A DNA stretch of 14,251 nt from Porticoccaceae bacterium (GTDB lineage Bacteria > Pseudomonadota > Gammaproteobacteria > Pseudomonadales > Porticoccaceae): positions 1 through 14,251 of the forward strand of contig JALOAH010000091.1 in NCBI GenBank assembly GCA_023228865.1, read 5' to 3'. Made by a program: the position numbers and the translations under genes. How positions within the stretch are numbered: position 1 is the first letter of the stretch; every line of letters starts with the position of its first letter. This document shows, piece by piece, positions 1 through 8,541 of this stretch. The notes beneath the pieces were generated by a model. It worked only from the letters and a program-made list of their open reading frames with translations, had not been told where the DNA came from and did not search any database.

Positions 1-909
1 AGCGAGAATTTCCGATGCCGAGGCGCTGCCGTTATTGATGATGACGACAAGGGGCAGGTTGCTGAGAATATCGCCAGGACTTGCCCGAAACTCGCCGTTG
101 GCGCTCTCCACTCGGCCTTCTGTATAGACAATCAGGCCACTGTCGAGGATGGCGTCGGCGACTTCAACGCAGGCGGGCAGGAGGCCGCCGGGGTTGTTGC
201 GCAAATCCAGCACCAGGCCTTTCAGTGCCGGTGTTGCTGCCATCAGTTTTTTGACTTCCTTGCGGAACTGACTGCCGGTTTCATTTTGGAACTGGGCAAT
301 ACGCACATAGCCAAAGCCATCTTCAATGATGTCACTGCGGACACTCTGTACCTGAATAATGTCGCGGATGATTTCCACTTCAAAAGGGGCGTCGATGCCT
401 TCGCGAAGAATGGTAAGTGTGATTGCTGACCCTTTCTCTCCTCTCATCAGGTCGATGGCATCGTTGATGCTCATGCCCTGAACCGCCTGGTCGTCAAGCT
501 TGATAATCAGGTCGCCAGTGCGAATGCCGGCGTTGGCGGCAGGAGTGCCGTCGATGGGGCTGATGACTTTGATAAAACCGCCCTCCATACCGACTTCGAT
601 GCCGAGGCCGCCAAATTCGCCGCTGGTGCTCTCCTGAAGATCTTCAAAAGAGTCTTCGGTGAGATAGGTGGAGTGGGGGTCGAGACCTGCGAGCATGCCT
701 TTGATGGCGTGTTCAAAAAGTACCTGATCGTCCACTTCTTCCACATAGGCGCTGCGAATCTGGTCAAAAATCTGGACGAAAAGCTGGAGTTCGTCCAGAG
801 GCAGGCGGGCGTCGGTGTCTGTGCTGTCCTCGGTCTCACTGAAAACCCAGGGGGAGGCAGCGATCAGGTTCGCCGACAAAACGATAGCTAACAACTTGCG
901 CAATTTCAT
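1..909 (-). CDS. ctpA: C-terminal processing peptidase, S41 family, CtpA type (3' end outside window)
   Basis: This encodes a periplasmic serine protease that trims or degrades envelope proteins, including cell-wall hydrolases in related bacteria. The 303 codons visible start at ATG 909. A signal peptide (MKLRKLLAIVLSANLIAAS) comes first, then an N-terminal helical part. A PDZ domain spans about residues 85-165 (GGLGIEVGMEGG, GIRTGDLIIKLDD), and the start of the S41 protease core follows (LVLDLRNNPGG). The nucleophile motif NNGSASASEI is at the very edge; by comparison with E. coli Prc the catalytic serine would be residue 297. The general-base lysine lies beyond the window. The start is preceded by a weak purine-rich stretch (GGTAGAGA). 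It is third in a gpmI-envC-ctpA run, 63 bp after envC, an order known from Pseudomonas. Family assignment is secure; the exact substrate is not visible. Confidence 0.93.
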   Translation of the reverse strand, partial: MKLRKLLAIVLSANLIAASPWVFSETEDSTDTDARLPLDELQLFVQIFDQIRSAYVEEVDDQVLFEHAIKGMLAGLDPHSTYLTEDSFEDLQESTSGEFGGLGIEVGMEGGFIKVISPIDGTPAANAGIRTGDLIIKLDDQAVQGMSINDAIDLMRGEKGSAITLTILREGIDAPFEVEIIRDIIQVQSVRSDIIEDGFGYVRIAQFQNETGSQFRKEVKKLMAATPALKGLVLDLRNNPGGLLPACVEVADAILDSGLIVYTEGRVESANGEFRASPGDILSNLPLVVIINNGSASASEILA

Positions 910-972
910 ACATCTCTACCAAAAAATACCGACTGCCGTGTCTCAAGGCTGTCCTGATTGTGCCATGGGTTC

Positions 973-2118
973 TCAGCGCTGGGCACTGAGCCAGACTTTG
1001 GGATCCTGCGGCTTGCCATTGTGACGGATTTCGAAATACAAAGCACTGTCTGAAAGGCCGCCACTGTTGCCCGCGAGCGCTATTTTATCACCGGCCTGTA
1101 CCCAATCGCCGGTTTCCTTGAGCAAAACCTGGTTGTGGGCGTAAAGGCTGAGGTAGCCGCCGCCGTGATCCACTATCACCATCATGCCCTGGCCGCGCAG
1201 GTAATCGGCAAAAACCACGCGGCCATTGTGCACAGGGTTTACCGGCGTACCTTCTTCTGCGGCGATCAGCCAGCCCGTCCATTTCAGGCTCTGGGCTCTA
1301 TGGCTGCCAAAGCCCTGGCGAATTTTGCCCATCACCGGCCAGGGCAGTTTGCCGCGAAGTTTGGCGAAGGGTGTGGATGATTTGTTGGCAAGGGTCTGTA
1401 TCTGCTGTTCGAGGCGGGCAATGACCTGTTCAAGGGCTTTGCGCTCCTGGTTGAGCTTGTCCAGTTGCGCCTTGTCGGAACTCAGAGCGGCGTTGAGACT
1501 GGCCAGAATGGCGCTGCGCTGTTCCTGTTCCGCCGCCAGGGTTTCGGCTTCCTTGACCAGAGCTTTTCGGCGGCTGAGCAGGTCGTGTTGTTTGGTTTTA
1601 ATCGCTGTCTCGACGCTTGCCAGGTCGTTGAGGGTGGCGGTGAAGTCGTCAATTTTTTCCCGGCGCGCCTCGGCAAAATAGCGGTAGTAGGTGAGAATTC
1701 TGGCCAGTTTTTGCGGATCCTCCTGGTTGAGGAGCAGCCTCACAGGCTCGGAGCTGCCCTGTCTGTAGGCGGATCTGACCTCGCGGGCGATAAGGTTTTT
1801 CTGCGCCAGACTGCGGTTTTCAAGCTCGGTTTTGCGCTCTGCCAGCAGGCTGAGCTCCTCTTCGAGGGTGTCGACTTCGCCGTCGAGATCGGCAATGCGT
1901 TTGTTGGTTTGCGCCAGCGTCTGCTCGCTGTTTTGCAGCTCGGCGCTGAGATCGTCCACCTCCGAATTGCGCTGCAGGAGTTTGTCCCCCAGCTCGGTTA
2001 TGCGCTCCTTGAGCGCCTCCAGCTGGGAGCGCGCCTCCTTGCCGTCGGACTCCACGCCATGGCCATTCGCGGCGATGGCGAGGGCAGTTGAGAACAGCAG
2101 GGTGCGAATGGTCTTCAT
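973..2118 (-). CDS. envC: Murein hydrolase activator EnvC (degenerate LytM/M23 protein)
   Basis: The 381-residue protein has an N-terminal signal peptide (MKTIRTLLFSTALAIAANG) and a long charged, heptad-rich coiled coil to about residue 250. A C-terminal LytM/M23 domain follows from about residue 263. EnvC-type proteins sit in the periplasm at the division site and activate AmiA/AmiB amidases through FtsEX; they do not cut peptidoglycan themselves. The sequence fits this role: the usual zinc-site HxxxD is replaced by KWTGW...A, the HxH motif reads SLYAHN, and the last histidine is replaced in LYFEIRHNG. The same substitutions occur in E. coli EnvC as I recall it. It lies 22 bp after gpmI, so co-transcription is likely. 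An active M23 endopeptidase is unlikely given the missing ligands. Confidence 0.92.
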   Translation of the reverse strand: MKTIRTLLFSTALAIAANGHGVESDGKEARSQLEALKERITELGDKLLQRNSEVDDLSAELQNSEQTLAQTNKRIADLDGEVDTLEEELSLLAERKTELENRSLAQKNLIAREVRSAYRQGSSEPVRLLLNQEDPQKLARILTYYRYFAEARREKIDDFTATLNDLASVETAIKTKQHDLLSRRKALVKEAETLAAEQEQRSAILASLNAALSSDKAQLDKLNQERKALEQVIARLEQQIQTLANKSSTPFAKLRGKLPWPVMGKIRQGFGSHRAQSLKWTGWLIAAEEGTPVNPVHNGRVVFADYLRGQGMMVIVDHGGGYLSLYAHNQVLLKETGDWVQAGDKIALAGNSGGLSDSALYFEIRHNGKPQDPKVWLSAQR

Positions 2119-2140
2119 GGGCTTGCCGTGCCCGCCGCGC

Positions 2141-3700
2141 TCAAGGGAGTTTGATCAGATTGTGTCCACTCATTTCTGCGGGCTGGGGTAGCCCCATCAG
2201 GTAGAGCATGGTGGGCGCGATATCAGCCAGGGTTCCCCGGCCATTAAAAGCAACCTTGCGGCCGCCGGCATAAACCAGGGGCACTGGCAATGTGGTGTGG
2301 GATGTCAGCGGTTGCTGGTTGTCCTCGTCGAGCATCTGTTCAACGTTGCCGTGGTCGGCGGTAATCAGACAGTCGCCACCGACGTTGGTCACCGCCTGGA
2401 GAACCCGGCCAAGGCATTGATCCAGGGCTTCAACCGCTTTTACGGCGGCATCAAAAATGCCGGTATGGCCGACCATGTCGCCATTGGCGTAGTTGCAGAT
2501 AATACAGTCGTAGGCGCCGCTCTCAATGGCGGCCACCAGTTTGTCGGTGACTTCGGGGGCGCTCATCTCCGGCTGCAGATCGTAGGTGGCCACTTTCGGC
2601 GAATCCACCAGTATCCGCTGTTCGCCGTGGTACAGTTCTTCGCGGCCGCCGCTGAAAAAGAAAGTGACATGGGCGTATTTTTCCGTTTCGGCAATGCGCA
2701 GCTGGGTTTTGCCAAGGCTGGCGACATACTCGCCAAAGGAGTTGACCAGGGTTTCCGGCGGGTAGGCGCAATGGGTATGGCCGCCTTTGCCGAGATCGGC
2801 GGAATACTCGGTGGTCATGACAAAATCCGCCAGCTGTGGCCGCACGCTACGTTCAAAGCCGTTGAAGCTGTCGTCCACAAACGCCTGGGTAATCTCGCGG
2901 GCGCGGTCGGGGCGGAAGTTCATAAAAAGAATGCTGTCGCCGTCACGGACAATGCCGGGAGCTTCGCCGTCGCGGACAATCAATGTGGGTTTGACAAATT
3001 CGTCATTTTCATTGCGGTCGTAGGAAGACTGCAGCGCACTGGCGGCATTCGCGGCACGGTAGTCGGCCACGCCCTGGGTCAGCATGTCGTAGACGGGCTG
3101 AACCCGCTCCCAGCGTTTGTCCCTGTCCATGGCGTAATAGCGCCCGGAAAGAGATGCGATGCGGCCACAGCCGACCTCGGCAAAGGTTTTTTCCATCAGC
3201 GCAATAGAGGCGGCGGCACTGCGCGGCGGAGTGTCGCGGCCGTCGAGAAAGGCGTGCAGACAGATATTGTTGCAGCCCCGGCGAGCGGCAAGGCGAATGG
3301 CGGCGGCGATGTGATCTTCGTGGCTGTGGACGCCGCCAGGGGAGAGAAGGCCAAAAATGTGCACAGTGCCACCGTTGGCCATGGCCTTGTCGACGGCGCT
3401 GGTGTAGGCGCTGTTGTCATAAAAATCGCCATCGGCAATGGCTTTGTTGATGCGGGTATAGTTCTGGTAGAGGATGCGCCCCGCCCCCAGGGTCATATGA
3501 CCCACCTCGGAATTGCCCATTTGCCCCTCCGGCAGCCCCACATCCATGCCGGAGCCGGAAATCAATGTTTTTGGATTTTCAGCCCAGAGCCTGTCCCACA
3601 CCGGTGATTTTGCTGTATGGATGGCGTTGTGTTCAGTGGCTTCGCTGTATCCCCAGCCGTCGAGGACAATCAGCACCAGAGGGCATTTTTTAGCGGTCAT
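2141..3700 (-). CDS. gpmI: 2,3-bisphosphoglycerate-independent phosphoglycerate mutase
   Basis: This cytoplasmic glycolytic enzyme interconverts 3- and 2-phosphoglycerate, using two metal ions (Mn) and a phosphoserine intermediate. From ATG 3700 the protein has 519 residues, normal for the family. Visible motifs are VLDGWG (metal-binding Asp14), MGNSEVGH (nucleophile Ser64), [35 protein letters not shown] and TADHGN near the C-terminus. An in-frame TTG at 3718 would add six residues. I prefer ATG 3700 because it gives the usual N-terminus ([17 protein letters not shown]) and has a CAGG about 9 nt upstream. It is the first gene of the minus-strand run with envC and ctpA. No convincing promoter stands out in the 3701-4006 gap. 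Confidence 0.96.
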   Translation of the reverse strand: MTAKKCPLVLIVLDGWGYSEATEHNAIHTAKSPVWDRLWAENPKTLISGSGMDVGLPEGQMGNSEVGHMTLGAGRILYQNYTRINKAIADGDFYDNSAYTSAVDKAMANGGTVHIFGLLSPGGVHSHEDHIAAAIRLAARRGCNNICLHAFLDGRDTPPRSAAASIALMEKTFAEVGCGRIASLSGRYYAMDRDKRWERVQPVYDMLTQGVADYRAANAASALQSSYDRNENDEFVKPTLIVRDGEAPGIVRDGDSILFMNFRPDRAREITQAFVDDSFNGFERSVRPQLADFVMTTEYSADLGKGGHTHCAYPPETLVNSFGEYVASLGKTQLRIAETEKYAHVTFFFSGGREELYHGEQRILVDSPKVATYDLQPEMSAPEVTDKLVAAIESGAYDCIICNYANGDMVGHTGIFDAAVKAVEALDQCLGRVLQAVTNVGGDCLITADHGNVEQMLDEDNQQPLTSHTTLPVPLVYAGGRKVAFNGRGTLADIAPTMLYLMGLPQPAEMSGHNLIKLP

Positions 3701-4006
3701 TGTGAGCCTGCATTTCAATGGCTTTAGGGCTGCGAATGTTACCTTTTTAGGCGCAGAAAGGCTATTGAGTCCTGCGTTGAGGGCGCAATTCTGTTGGTGC
3801 CGTGCGGCGCAACAATTGGCAACCTATAAGTCATTCGTATGTGGGGGTCGCGATGGTCGGATCTATACTGGTTTTGCCGCAAAGGGCGCAGCCTCTCCAT
3901 CCCTGCAAGCATTGCCAGTATTTCGAGCCTTGCTGGTTTGGGAAAAACGACAGGGATTTTGCCTCTTTCGGTACCCATCCATGGATAACACTAAAGAGTA
4001 AAGCAA

Positions 4007-4387
4007 ATGGTGAAAATGATAGTGTTCAACTACCGCAAAGCCGGTGTTTCTCCCGAGGCGTTTGCGGATATGTGGCTCAACGGTCACGGCGCCATGGTCA
4101 AAAAATATGCCCATGTGCTGCGCATAAAAAAATATGTTCAGTCACATTTCTTGCCCAATGCGGACGACCCTATTCTCTCCGAACACGGCGGTGCTCCCGG
4201 GTGTGACTCCATTACCGAAGTCTGGTACGACAGCATCGAGGATATGAATGCCGGCATTACCTCCCTCGAAGGGCAAAAGGCCAATGCGGAGTTGGCAGCG
4301 GATGCCGCCAGGTTTTGTGATATGGAGCGTATGGAGGCAAAGATTTGTCGGGAGGAAACGATTTTCGATTTCACCGCTGGGGGTTGA
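4007..4387 (+). CDS. EthD-like dimeric alpha/beta-barrel protein
   Basis: This is a 126-residue cytoplasmic protein with no signal peptide or membrane segment. The N-terminal MVKMIVFNYRKAGVSPEAF, the WLNGHG...KKYAHVLRIKKYVQSH stretch and the acidic ITEVWYDSIEDMNAG segment fit the EthD family. Members are small ferredoxin-like-fold proteins that dimerise; the founder is needed for ethyl tert-butyl ether degradation, but most have no known reaction. The start follows a run of A/G (AAAGAGTAAAGCAA) that can serve as ribosome-binding site. The gene stands alone: it diverges from gpmI (306-bp gap) and converges with yhbY (146-bp gap), so the neighbours do not reveal its role. Fold assignment is fairly good; function is unknown. 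Confidence 0.75.
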   Translation: MVKMIVFNYRKAGVSPEAFADMWLNGHGAMVKKYAHVLRIKKYVQSHFLPNADDPILSEHGGAPGCDSITEVWYDSIEDMNAGITSLEGQKANAELAADAARFCDMERMEAKICREETIFDFTAGG

Positions 4388-4454
4388 CCCATGGATAGTT
4401 GCCAGTGGCGTGCAAAAGGCGATCGCCCTCAGGAGTCGGGCAGCCCGGCGCTAG

Positions 4455-4475
4455 GGCTCTTTCACCAGCAGAGCC
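4455..4475. other. Stem-loop in the convergent gap between the EthD-like gene and yhbY
   Basis: GGCTCT (4455-4460) and AGAGCC (4470-4475) form a perfect 6-bp stem with a 9-nt loop. It lies between the 3' ends of two convergent genes, where a bidirectional terminator would be expected. Neither side has a T-run, so a Rho-independent terminator is doubtful. The rest of 4388-4533 shows nothing else. Confidence 0.3.
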
Positions 4476-4533
4476 AGCTTCTACAATAACTCTGAGTGCT
4501 TTTCGGGTTTCCTGCGGGGAAAACAGCTCGATC

Positions 4534-4836
4534 CTAGCGCAGTAAGTTCGACAGTTTGGGGTCTGGTTTTTTCGCCGCCCGATGGAGCAGAAGAATGTGG
4601 CCGATCACCTGAACCTGATCGGCGTGCATTTTCGCGCAAATTTCCTCGATGACCGCCTTTTTCACTTCCCTGTCGCCCACCGCCAGTTTGACCTTGATCA
4701 GTTCGTGGTCGTTGAGGGCGCGATCGATTTCTGCGAGTACGGCCTCGGTCAAGCCTTTGCCCGCGACAGTGACCACGGGGTCGAGTTTGTGGCCGAGGGT
4801 GCGAAGGTATTTTTTGCGCGTGTTGTTCAGTGTCAT
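4534..4836 (-). CDS. yhbY: Ribosome-assembly RNA-binding protein YhbY (CRM domain)
   Basis: The 100-residue protein is a stand-alone CRM domain, the length expected for YhbY (97 in E. coli). The domain shows VAGKGLTEAVLAEIDRAL, the HELIKVKL strand, and the terminal VIGHILLLHRAAKK strand that normally reads close to VIGxxxVLYR. YhbY associates with precursor 50S subunits. It is divergent from rlmE, another 50S maturation gene, the same arrangement as in E. coli, which supports the call. An AGGT lies about 11 nt before ATG. A TACAAT -10-like hexamer lies upstream on the same strand (separate entry). Confidence 0.93.
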   Translation of the reverse strand: MTLNNTRKKYLRTLGHKLDPVVTVAGKGLTEAVLAEIDRALNDHELIKVKLAVGDREVKKAVIEEICAKMHADQVQVIGHILLLHRAAKKPDPKLSNLLR

Positions 4837-4862
4837 TGTCTGTTTACCTGTAGAATGGGCGC

Positions 4863-4868
4863 ATTGTA
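4863..4868 (-). promoter_or_regulatory. Candidate -10 box for yhbY
   Basis: Read on the minus strand this is TACAAT, 5/6 to TATAAT. It sits 26 nt before the yhbY ATG, implying a short 5' UTR of about 20 nt. No good -35 hexamer is present at 16-18 nt, so only the -10 is claimed. Confidence 0.4.
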
Positions 4869-4923
4869 GCGGCGAATCGGCAAAAACGTTAGCGTTGTCT
4901 GGTGTTTTCGGGCGGAGACGTTT

Positions 4924-4951
4924 TTGAGGCTCGAAGTAACGGTGCCATAAC
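4924..4951 (+). promoter_or_regulatory. Candidate sigma70-type promoter for rlmE-ftsH
   Basis: TTGAGG (4924-4929) and CATAAC (4946-4951) are separated by 16 nt, each 4/6 to consensus. They lie about 50 nt before the rlmE start. It is weak but the best pair in the divergent gap. Confidence 0.3.
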
Positions 4952-5001
4952 GGCTTTTGTGGAATCGCAGCTTGTTCGATTCGGTGAATGGGGTTTTATT
5001 G

Positions 5002-5628
5002 ATGGCACGATCCAAAAGCAGTGGCCGCTGGTTGCAGGAGCACGAAAAAGACGTCTATGTATTGCGCGCCCGCAAAGAGGGCTATCGCTCCCGTGCCAGT
5101 TACAAACTGCTGGAGCTGGACACCAAAGACCGCCTCTTCAGGGCGGGGATGGTGGTGGTTGATCTCGGCGCAGCCCCCGGCGGCTGGTCTCAGATTGCCG
5201 CCCAGCGGGTGGGGGATCGCGGCAGGGTTATTGCGTCTGATATTCTCGCCATGGACTCCATTGCCGGTGTCGATTTCATTCAGGGGGATTTCACTGAAGA
5301 CAGTGTCTTTAACGAGATTCTCGCCGTTCTCGGTGACGACAGAGCCGACCTTGTAATATCGGATATGGCCCCCAACATGAGTGGTATGAAAGCGGTAGAT
5401 CAGCCCCGCGCCATGTATCTTATGGAGCTGGCTGTGGACATGGCGCGCCAGGTATTGAAACCCGGAGGCGTTTTTGTTGCCAAACTGTTTCAGGGTGAAG
5501 GTTCTGATGCCCTGCTGCAAGAACTCAAAAAGATGTTTCAGACCGTTGTCGTGCGCAAACCTGACGCATCCAGAGCCAGATCGCGGGAAGTTTACGTGGT
5601 TGCCAAGGGGCTCAAAGTTGGCGTTTAG
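5002..5628 (+). CDS. rlmE: 23S rRNA 2'-O-ribose U2552 methyltransferase (RlmE/FtsJ)
   Basis: RlmE methylates the 2'-OH of U2552 in the A-loop of 23S rRNA on the assembling 50S subunit, using S-adenosylmethionine. From ATG 5002 it has 208 residues, against 209 in E. coli. A GTG at 4957 would add a 15-residue extension unlike the family, so ATG 5002 with an upstream GGGG was chosen. The SAM-binding motif [11 protein letters not shown] is at about 52-62. The catalytic tetrad is complete: Lys35 (RASYKLL), Asp121 ([10 protein letters not shown]), Lys160 (FVAKLF) and Glu195 ([10 protein letters not shown]). It is divergent from yhbY and is followed 67 bp later by ftsH, a conserved pairing. Confidence 0.97.
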   Translation: MARSKSSGRWLQEHEKDVYVLRARKEGYRSRASYKLLELDTKDRLFRAGMVVVDLGAAPGGWSQIAAQRVGDRGRVIASDILAMDSIAGVDFIQGDFTEDSVFNEILAVLGDDRADLVISDMAPNMSGMKAVDQPRAMYLMELAVDMARQVLKPGGVFVAKLFQGEGSDALLQELKKMFQTVVVRKPDASRARSREVYVVAKGLKVGV

Positions 5629-5665
5629 CACTGAGTTGTACTGGGTAAAGTCCGGCGTTAGCTGG

Positions 5666-5687
5666 TATAGTTGACCCGAACATGAGG
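5666..5687 (+). promoter_or_regulatory. Extended -10 candidate and strong RBS before ftsH
   Basis: TGGTATAGT gives an extended -10 (hexamer 5666-5671, 5/6 to TATAAT) with no clear -35, so ftsH may have its own promoter besides read-through from rlmE. No heat-shock sigma32 pattern is seen. GAGG at 5684-5687 is 8 nt before TTG 5696 but 17 nt before ATG 5705, which favours the TTG as the real start. Confidence 0.35.
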
Positions 5688-5695
5688 AAATCATC

Positions 5696-7603
5696 TTGAA
5701 CGATATGGCGAAAAACTTAATCCTCTGGCTGATCATTGCCGTGGTGCTGATGTCAGTTTTCCAGAACTTTACCCCTTCCCGGGAAGCCGCAACCCTGAAC
5801 TACACGAACTTTATTGAAGAAGTGCAAAACGATCGCGTCCGCAGTGTCGCTATTCAGGGGCAAATCATTGAGGGGGAGCGCACGGATGGCACCCATTTCC
5901 GCACAATCCGCCCCGATGTGGTGGATTCCGGGCTCATGAACGATCTGTTGCGCAACAATGTTATTGTTGAAGGCCGCGAAAAAGAGACTCCCAGCATCTG
6001 GTCACAACTGCTGGTGGCGTCCTTTCCCATTTTGCTGATTCTGGCGATTTTTATGTTTTTCATGCGCCAGATGCAGGGCGGTGCCGGCGGTCGTGGTGGC
6101 CCCATGGCCTTTGGCAAAAGCAAGGCGCGGCTGCTCGGCGAAGACCAGATCAACACCACCTTTGCCGACGTTGCCGGTGTCGATGAAGCCAAGGAAGATG
6201 TCAAGGAACTGGTGGATTTTCTTAAAGATCCCACCAAGTTCCAGCGCCTTGGCGGCCATATTCCCAAGGGCGTACTTATGGTTGGCCCTCCAGGCACGGG
6301 GAAAACCCTGCTGGCGAAAGCGATTGCCGGCGAAGCCAAAGTGCCTTTCTTTTCCATTTCCGGTTCCGACTTTGTTGAAATGTTTGTGGGTGTGGGCGCT
6401 TCGCGGGTGCGGGATATGTTTGAGCAGGCGAAAAAGGCCGCTCCCTGCATCATCTTTATCGACGAGATTGATGCCGTTGGCCGTCACCGCGGCGGCGGCT
6501 GGGGCGGTGGTCACGACGAGCGTGAACAGACCCTGAACCAGATGCTGGTGGAAATGGACGGCTTTGAAGGCAATGAAGGCGTTATCGTGATTGCCGCCAC
6601 CAACCGTCCCGACGTGCTCGACAAGGCTCTGCTGCGCCCCGGCCGATTTGACCGCCAGGTTTTTGTCGGTTTGCCGGATATCCGCGGTCGCGAGCAAGTT
6701 CTTAAAGTCCATGTTCGCAAAGTGCCACTGGATGACAAGGTGGATCTGGCCATTCTCGCCAGGGGCACCCCGGGGTTTTCCGGTGCCGATCTTGCCAATC
6801 TGGTCAACGAAGCGGCGCTTTTTGCCGCCCGTGGCAACCGCCGCCTGGTGACCATGGAGGAGTTCGAGAAAGCCAGGGACAAAATCATGATGGGCGCCGA
6901 GCGCCGCTCCCTGGTGATGTCCGAAGAGGAAAAGGCCAATACCGCCTACCATGAGGCCGGTCACGCCATTGTTGGCCGACTTATGCCGGAGCACGACCCC
7001 ATTCACAAGGTCACTATTATTCCCCGTGGCCGCGCTTTGGGTGTCACTCAGTTTCTTCCCGAAGGAGACAAGTACAGTCTCAGTCGGCGCCAGATTCTCA
7101 GTCAAATCTGTACCTTATTTGGCGGTCGCATTGCCGAAGAGATGACTCTGGGCGCCGACGGCGTCACCACCGGCGCGTCAAACGATATCGAGCGCGCCAC
7201 CCAGCTCGCCCGCAACATGGTTACCCGCTGGGGACTGTCAAGCAAAATGGGGCCGATTCTTTATGGCGAGGATGAGGCTCAGATTCCAGGCGGTGGTCAG
7301 CCCCACTACTCTGCGGCGACCTCTCAGGAAATTGACGTCGAGGTGCGCAGTATCATTGACGATTGTTACCGTCAGGCCGAACAGATTCTCAAGGACAATC
7401 AGGACATTCTTCAGGCCATGAAAGATGCGCTTATGGAATATGAAACCCTGGATTCCGATCAGGTGGACGACTTGATGAATCGTCGGCCTGTGCGTCCCCC
7501 CCACGACTGGCACAACGATCTCAGTCGCCCCGACGGTGGCGCCGCCGCCAGTGGTGGCGATGAAAAAGCCGGGCGCGTTGGCGATCCCGCTGGCGAGCAC
7601 TGA
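5696..7603 (+). CDS. ftsH: ATP-dependent zinc metalloprotease FtsH
   Basis: FtsH is an inner-membrane hexameric AAA+ protease that degrades misassembled membrane proteins and regulators such as LpxC. The 635-residue protein starts at TTG 5696 ([11 protein letters not shown]), chosen for its GAGG spacing. Two membrane helices lie at about 5-24 and 103-123 around a periplasmic domain. The AAA core has Walker A GPPGTGKT (197-204), pore FVG (230-232), Walker B IIFIDEID (252-259) and the second region of homology near 300-320. The protease has HEAGH (419-423); the third zinc ligand is probably Asp497. Two oddities: the loop usually recalled as RGAGLGGG is RGGGWGGG (Trp269), and the stretch after ILYGEDEAQ lacks the common FLGR motif. 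The tail is Gly/Ala/Asp-rich and probably disordered. Confidence 0.97.
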   Translation: MNDMAKNLILWLIIAVVLMSVFQNFTPSREAATLNYTNFIEEVQNDRVRSVAIQGQIIEGERTDGTHFRTIRPDVVDSGLMNDLLRNNVIVEGREKETPSIWSQLLVASFPILLILAIFMFFMRQMQGGAGGRGGPMAFGKSKARLLGEDQINTTFADVAGVDEAKEDVKELVDFLKDPTKFQRLGGHIPKGVLMVGPPGTGKTLLAKAIAGEAKVPFFSISGSDFVEMFVGVGASRVRDMFEQAKKAAPCIIFIDEIDAVGRHRGGGWGGGHDEREQTLNQMLVEMDGFEGNEGVIVIAATNRPDVLDKALLRPGRFDRQVFVGLPDIRGREQVLKVHVRKVPLDDKVDLAILARGTPGFSGADLANLVNEAALFAARGNRRLVTMEEFEKARDKIMMGAERRSLVMSEEEKANTAYHEAGHAIVGRLMPEHDPIHKVTIIPRGRALGVTQFLPEGDKYSLSRRQILSQICTLFGGRIAEEMTLGADGVTTGASNDIERATQLARNMVTRWGLSSKMGPILYGEDEAQIPGGGQPHYSAATSQEIDVEVRSIIDDCYRQAEQILKDNQDILQAMKDALMEYETLDSDQVDDLMNRRPVRPPHDWHNDLSRPDGGAAASGGDEKAGRVGDPAGEH

Positions 7604-7692
7604 CTGAAAAGGCTGGCTGGCGACTTGTCAGCAGCCTTTGCCGTTAACCGCGCCAATACGTCAATATCAAGCCCATTAGTGCGCCAACGCCT

Positions 7693-8541
7693 ATGAACCA
7701 TGTGCTTTCACGACTGCTCCCCGCCAATGGGCGGGCGGCGGTCATGGGTATTCTCAACATTACCCCCGATTCTTTTTCCGATGGCGGCGAACTCTATTCT
7801 GCCGATGCCCTCAATCGCGACAGCCTTCTCGCACGCGCTGAAGCCATGGCCGCTGCGGGCGTGGATATTTTTGATGTCGGCGGCGAATCTACCCGCCCAG
7901 GCGCTGCACCGGTAAGTTGTGAGGAAGAGTTGTGCCGGGTTATTCCCGCAGTGCGTCTCCTCAAAAGCCGTTTTGGCATTCCGGTTTCTGTGGATACCAG
8001 CAATGCCGAAGTGATTCGCGCCGCCCGCGATGAGGGCGCCGATATGATCAATGATGTCCGCTCCCTGACCCGTCCCGGCGCCCTTGAAGCCGCCGCTGCC
8101 AGCGGTCTGCCGGTGTGCATTATGCATATGCCCGCAGAGCCGGATGTGATGCAGAATCAACCCCGCTACGAGAATGTGGTTGCCGATGTGGCTCAGTTTC
8201 TGCGCAGGCGCGTTGAGGAATGCTGTCAGGCGGGCATTGCCAGGAGCAATATCGTTGTCGATCCGGGGTTTGGCTTTGGCAAAACCCTGGAGCAAAACCT
8301 CGCCTTGTTCAAGGCGCTGCCGGAATTGGTTGGCGAAGGCCTGCCGGTGTTGGTGGGCGTGTCCCGCAAAACCATGATTGGCACTTTGCTGAAAAAAGAG
8401 CCGAAAGACCGTATCTTCGGTAGTGTTGCCCTGGCGATGCTGGCGGCACAGCGGGGGGCGCGAATTATCAGGGTGCACGATGTTGCTGAGACCCTCGATG
8501 CCCTGAAAATATTGAATGCTGTAGAAGGTGGTAAACGTTGA
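7693..8541 (+). CDS. folP: Dihydropteroate synthase
   Basis: This cytoplasmic TIM-barrel enzyme joins p-aminobenzoate to dihydropterin pyrophosphate in folate synthesis and is the target of sulfonamides. The 282-residue protein carries the full motif set in order: [15 protein letters not shown] (18-32), [34 protein letters not shown]...[20 protein letters not shown] and IIRVHDV. Nothing in these motifs suggests a resistance-type insertion, though resistance cannot be judged by eye. ATG 7693 has no clear Shine-Dalgarno sequence; it was kept because it gives a normal N-terminus and no better in-frame start is visible. It lies 89 bp after ftsH and overlaps glmM by 4 bp, the conserved ftsH-folP-glmM order. 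Confidence 0.96.
   Translation: MNHVLSRLLPANGRAAVMGILNITPDSFSDGGELYSADALNRDSLLARAEAMAAAGVDIFDVGGESTRPGAAPVSCEEELCRVIPAVRLLKSRFGIPVSVDTSNAEVIRAARDEGADMINDVRSLTRPGALEAAAASGLPVCIMHMPAEPDVMQNQPRYENVVADVAQFLRRRVEECCQAGIARSNIVVDPGFGFGKTLEQNLALFKALPELVGEGLPVLVGVSRKTMIGTLLKKEPKDRIFGSVALAMLAAQRGARIIRVHDVAETLDALKILNAVEGGKR

Noticed and set aside
973..2118. Active M23 endopeptidase instead of EnvC
   Set aside because: The zinc-ligand positions are replaced in the same way as in E. coli EnvC, so a non-catalytic activator fits better.
2297..3607. 436-codon open frame on the plus strand
   Set aside because: It lies antisense to gpmI, whose motifs are complete; the frame has no recognisable domain and reflects the GC-rich third positions of gpmI.
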